From Parcubacteria group bacterium CG11_big_fil_rev_8_21_14_0_20_39_22 (GTDB lineage Bacteria; Patescibacteriota; Minisyncoccia; Phycocordibacterales; GCA-002787175): a stretch of DNA of 6,169 nucleotides. How positions within the stretch are numbered: position 1 is the first letter of the stretch; each line of letters starts with the position of its first letter. Shown here piece by piece: positions 4,451 through 6,169 of the stretch. Made by a program: the position numbers and the translations under genes. A model generated the notes under the pieces. The model worked only from the letters and a program-made list of their open reading frames with translations, ran no database searches and was not told where the DNA came from. The stretch covers positions 1-6,169 of the forward strand of contig PCWC01000113.1 in NCBI GenBank assembly GCA_002787175.1, in the 5' to 3' direction.

Positions 4451-4473
4451 GGAGAAAGAGGGAGAAAGAGGGA
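4444..4473. repeat. Three tandem copies of GAAAGAGGGA
   Basis: The decamer GAAAGAGGGA is repeated three times without change, followed by a partial fourth (GAA). The strand is purely purine across the tract, continuing the GA-rich character from about 4291. It is likely a slippage-prone microsatellite. Confidence 0.85.
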
Positions 4474-4478
4474 GAATA

Positions 4479-4507
4479 AGACCCGTTTGCCTTCGGCAAA
4501 CGGGTCT
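4479..4507. terminator. Strong 13-bp hairpin between convergent genes
   Basis: AGACCCGTTTGCC (4479-4491) pairs perfectly with GGCAAACGGGTCT (4495-4507) around a TTC loop. It is placed between the convergent MerR-like gene and gatB, where terminators are expected. No U-tract follows directly on either strand (a weak ATTTTTG begins about 11 bases after it on the plus strand), so termination is uncertain. It may instead be another palindromic repeat. Confidence 0.45.
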
Positions 4508-4602
4508 AAAAGGATTCAATTTTTGAAAATGTAACAGCTAAAAACTATTCCTCCTTCTATTTTTCTTCCCCAACAGCTAAAAACTAACAACTAAAACCTA
4601 TT

Positions 4603-6033
4603 CTATCGTTTAGAAATCTCCTTAATCAAAAGTTCCTGAAGTAGTGAAGGGTTGGCAGACCCTTTGCTTTTTTTCATACCCTGCCCTATTAGAAATTTAA
4701 GAGATGATTCCTTGCCCTCTTTGTATTCATTCACAACACTTTCATTTTCTTTTAAGACTTCAGACACGACGGCGATGATAGCACCTTCATCATTTTGCTG
4801 TATCAATCCTTTATCTTCGGCAATCTTTTCCGGCTCACCCCCATCTTTATACATTACAGCAAGAATATCCTTTACCCCTCGTGACGATATTTTATTTGAA
4901 GAATACATCGATATAAGAGTAGCGAACTGTTTTGGACTGAAAGCAAATCCGGAAGGATTGGTATTGGTACCATCTTTTGCAAGACCTGCAACATCGGAGG
5001 TGATGTAGTTTACAGCAATCTTGATTTCATTCCCATCTAAATGTTTGGCCGACAATTCAAGCAAATCTGCAAAATTTTGGTTTGAGATAAACATCTCGAT
5101 TTTTGAACCATCAAGCCCGAAATCTTTTTTATATCGCTCTCGTTTCTCTACTGGCAATTCTGGTATGCTTTTTCTTAAAACATCTTCTGAAAATTCCGGT
5201 ATCTCGCTTATCTTGAGTTTCGGTAAATCGGGATCGGGAAAATACCGGTAATCATGAGCAGACTCCTTTTTTCGCTGAGAAAACGTAACTTGCTTATTTT
5301 CGTCAAAACCACGAGTTTCCTGCACCACTTCTTTGCCACTCTCAAGTAGTTCAATCTGTCTTTCAATCTCAAATTCAATCGATCGCTCGACCGAACGGAA
5401 AGAGTTTAAATTCTTGACCTCAACCTTTGTCCCAAATTCTGATTGACCTTCCGGTCTTACCGAAATATTTGCCTCTACCCTCATCTCACCTTTTTCCATA
5501 TTAGCTTCAGAAATTTTGAGGTAGCGAAGCAAAAGCTGGAGCTCTCTTGCGAAAACTCCCGCTTCTACCGCCGAGGTTATCACCGGTTCTGTTACGAGCT
5601 CCATAAGCGGGACTCCAGCACGATTGTAATCGACGAGACCGTAATCCCCTCTATCGTGAATCGAAGTTCCTGTATCTTCTTCTAAGTGCACTCGAGTAAG
5701 ACGCACCCCGGATAGCTCGCCACCTTTTACAAGGGGGTACTTGTACTGACTTATTTGATAACCTTTTGGAATATCAGGATAAAAATAGTTCTTACGATCA
5801 AACTCAGTAAAGTCGGCAAGCTCACCGTGGACAGCAAGTCCAAATTTAAGTACATACTCAACCGCTTTCTTGTTTATAACAGGTAGCGTCCCGGGGTGAC
5901 CTACGCACACAGGACAAACATTCACATTCGGACGTTTTTCATCAGGGTCATTTTTAGACCGACAAAACATTTTGGTTTCGGTCGAAAGCTCGGCATGAAC
6001 TTCAAGCCCTATAGTGGCTAAATATTTAGACAT
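4603..6033 (-). CDS. gatB: Asp-tRNA(Asn)/Glu-tRNA(Gln) amidotransferase subunit B
   Basis: This 476-aa GatB is the kinase/transamidase subunit of GatCAB. It phosphorylates the misacylated Glu-tRNA(Gln) or Asp-tRNA(Asn) and amidates it with ammonia from GatA. Family signatures are IGLEVHAEL (8-16), the metal-binding region with C24, C40 and C43 (NVCPVCVGHPG), FDRKNYFYPDIPKGYQISQ (78-96), HLEEDTG (116-122), DYNRAGVPLMELVTEP (135-150) and SAHDYRYFPDPDLP (258-271). The C-terminal helical and YqeY-like tRNA-binding domain spans about 330-474. One cysteine of the usual four-Cys site after MFC is absent. The start is certain: an in-frame TGA lies 18 bases upstream of the ATG. The nearest purine-rich motif (GTGAGG) is about 13 bases away, so there is no good Shine-Dalgarno sequence, and a promoter abuts the start. 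gatA and gatC are not in the window, so it is transcribed apart from them or lies upstream of other genes not seen. Confidence 0.97.
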   Translation of the reverse strand: MSKYLATIGLEVHAELSTETKMFCRSKNDPDEKRPNVNVCPVCVGHPGTLPVINKKAVEYVLKFGLAVHGELADFTEFDRKNYFYPDIPKGYQISQYKYPLVKGGELSGVRLTRVHLEEDTGTSIHDRGDYGLVDYNRAGVPLMELVTEPVITSAVEAGVFARELQLLLRYLKISEANMEKGEMRVEANISVRPEGQSEFGTKVEVKNLNSFRSVERSIEFEIERQIELLESGKEVVQETRGFDENKQVTFSQRKKESAHDYRYFPDPDLPKLKISEIPEFSEDVLRKSIPELPVEKRERYKKDFGLDGSKIEMFISNQNFADLLELSAKHLDGNEIKIAVNYITSDVAGLAKDGTNTNPSGFAFSPKQFATLISMYSSNKISSRGVKDILAVMYKDGGEPEKIAEDKGLIQQNDEGAIIAVVSEVLKENESVVNEYKEGKESSLKFLIGQGMKKSKGSANPSLLQELLIKEISKR

Positions 6034-6040
6034 ATAATAT

Positions 6041-6069
6041 AGAATACCTCACTTTCAGACACTTCTCAA
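6041..6069 (-). promoter_or_regulatory. gatB promoter with leaderless geometry
   Basis: TTGAGA (6069-6064) and TATTCT (6046-6041) are separated by exactly 17 bases. Seven bases follow before the ATG at 6033, so the predicted first transcribed base lies at most one or two bases before the start codon. This would explain the missing Shine-Dalgarno sequence. Both hexamers match at 4-5 of 6 positions. Confidence 0.45.
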
Positions 6070-6169
6070 TATAAACCCTCCTTTACTCTGAATAACGAAA
6101 CCCCCTAAACACAAAAACGAACAGACACCACAAACATCCACGGTGGCAGCCGTGTCGTGTAATTTTCAG
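6070..6169 (-). other. gatB upstream region with an orphan Shine-Dalgarno and a hairpin
   Basis: A strong AAAGGAGGG lies at 6084-6076 on the minus strand, seven bases from a TTG at 6069. That TTG opens only four codons before TGA (6057-6055), and the same bases form the -35 of the gatB promoter. CACGG/CCGTG (6139-6143 with 6150-6154) forms a short hairpin. Two minus-strand frames are open from the window edge (28 codons to 6083 and 20 codons to about 6105), so the 3' end of another gene cannot be excluded. I recognise no product. Confidence 0.3.

Larger units (their letters stand above)
4240..4597. repeat. Non-coding repeat island bounded by inverted repeats
   Basis: No gene is supported between 4224 and 4602. 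The left edge (4240-4291) has AGCTTTTAG words at 4240 and 4261 and GTTAGGTGTTAG-type words at 4251 and 4279. The right edge has AACAGCTAAAAACTA at 4533-4547 and 4572-4586. TTTTAGTTGTTAG (4243-4255) is the exact inverse of CTAACAACTAAAA (4584-4596), so the island is bracketed by inverted repeats. Inside lie two hairpin units, a purine-rich tract, a 10-bp tandem repeat and a strong hairpin. It separates two convergent genes. Confidence 0.6.

Noticed and set aside
4284..4526. An 80-codon plus-strand ORF rich in Lys, Glu and Arg
   Set aside because: It is a translation of the purine-rich tract, the 10-bp tandem repeat and hairpins. It has no ribosome-binding site, no domain and low complexity.
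4652..5685. Plus-strand ORFs of 76-118 codons inside gatB
   Set aside because: They mirror the highly conserved gatB frame on the other strand. No domain or start signal supports them.

Overview
The window looks like chromosomal DNA from a small-genome bacterium of the Candidate Phyla Radiation (Patescibacteria, most like Parcubacteria). This is inferred from several traits seen together: an AT-leaning composition, a type IV prepilin-like protein with a long odd leader, a PemK/MazF toxin of the type common in that group, an RpiB with the GGSGxGE active site, and several families of short repeats both between and inside genes. No rRNA or other marker is present, so the placement is tentative.

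Layout. Positions 1-162 hold no gene, but contain direct repeats, a promoter-like sequence and hairpins, ending in an intrinsic terminator (156-192). A minus-strand block then runs from 3748 down to 163: GAPDH (2702-3748), a type IV pilin-like protein (1956-2648), a 5' remnant of rpiB (about 1871-1911), a HigB/HigA-like toxin-antitoxin pair (1154-1775), and an ORF fusing ribose-5-phosphate isomerase B to a MazF/PemK-type toxin domain (163-1149). The intergenic stretch 3749-3983 carries a GAPDH promoter candidate, a large perfect hairpin and one DnaA-box match. It precedes a small plus-strand MerR-like DNA-binding protein (3984-4223). A repeat island without genes (4224-4602) separates this from the convergent gatB (4603-6033). 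The last 136 bases are the gatB upstream region.

Genes together. GAPDH (lower glycolysis) and RpiB (non-oxidative pentose phosphate interconversion) are central carbon enzymes, and GatB belongs to the transamidosome that makes Gln-tRNA and/or Asn-tRNA. The toxin-antitoxin genes and the pilin are accessory.

The most interesting theme is at rpiB. The gene has a repeat-derived in-frame insert of about 36 residues, a toxin domain fused to its C-terminus over what looks like a fossil ribosome-binding site, and a truncated copy of its own 5' end on the far side of the higBA pair. The prepilin leader also contains repeat sequence. Short mobile or expanding repeats therefore appear to be feeding into coding sequence at two separate places.
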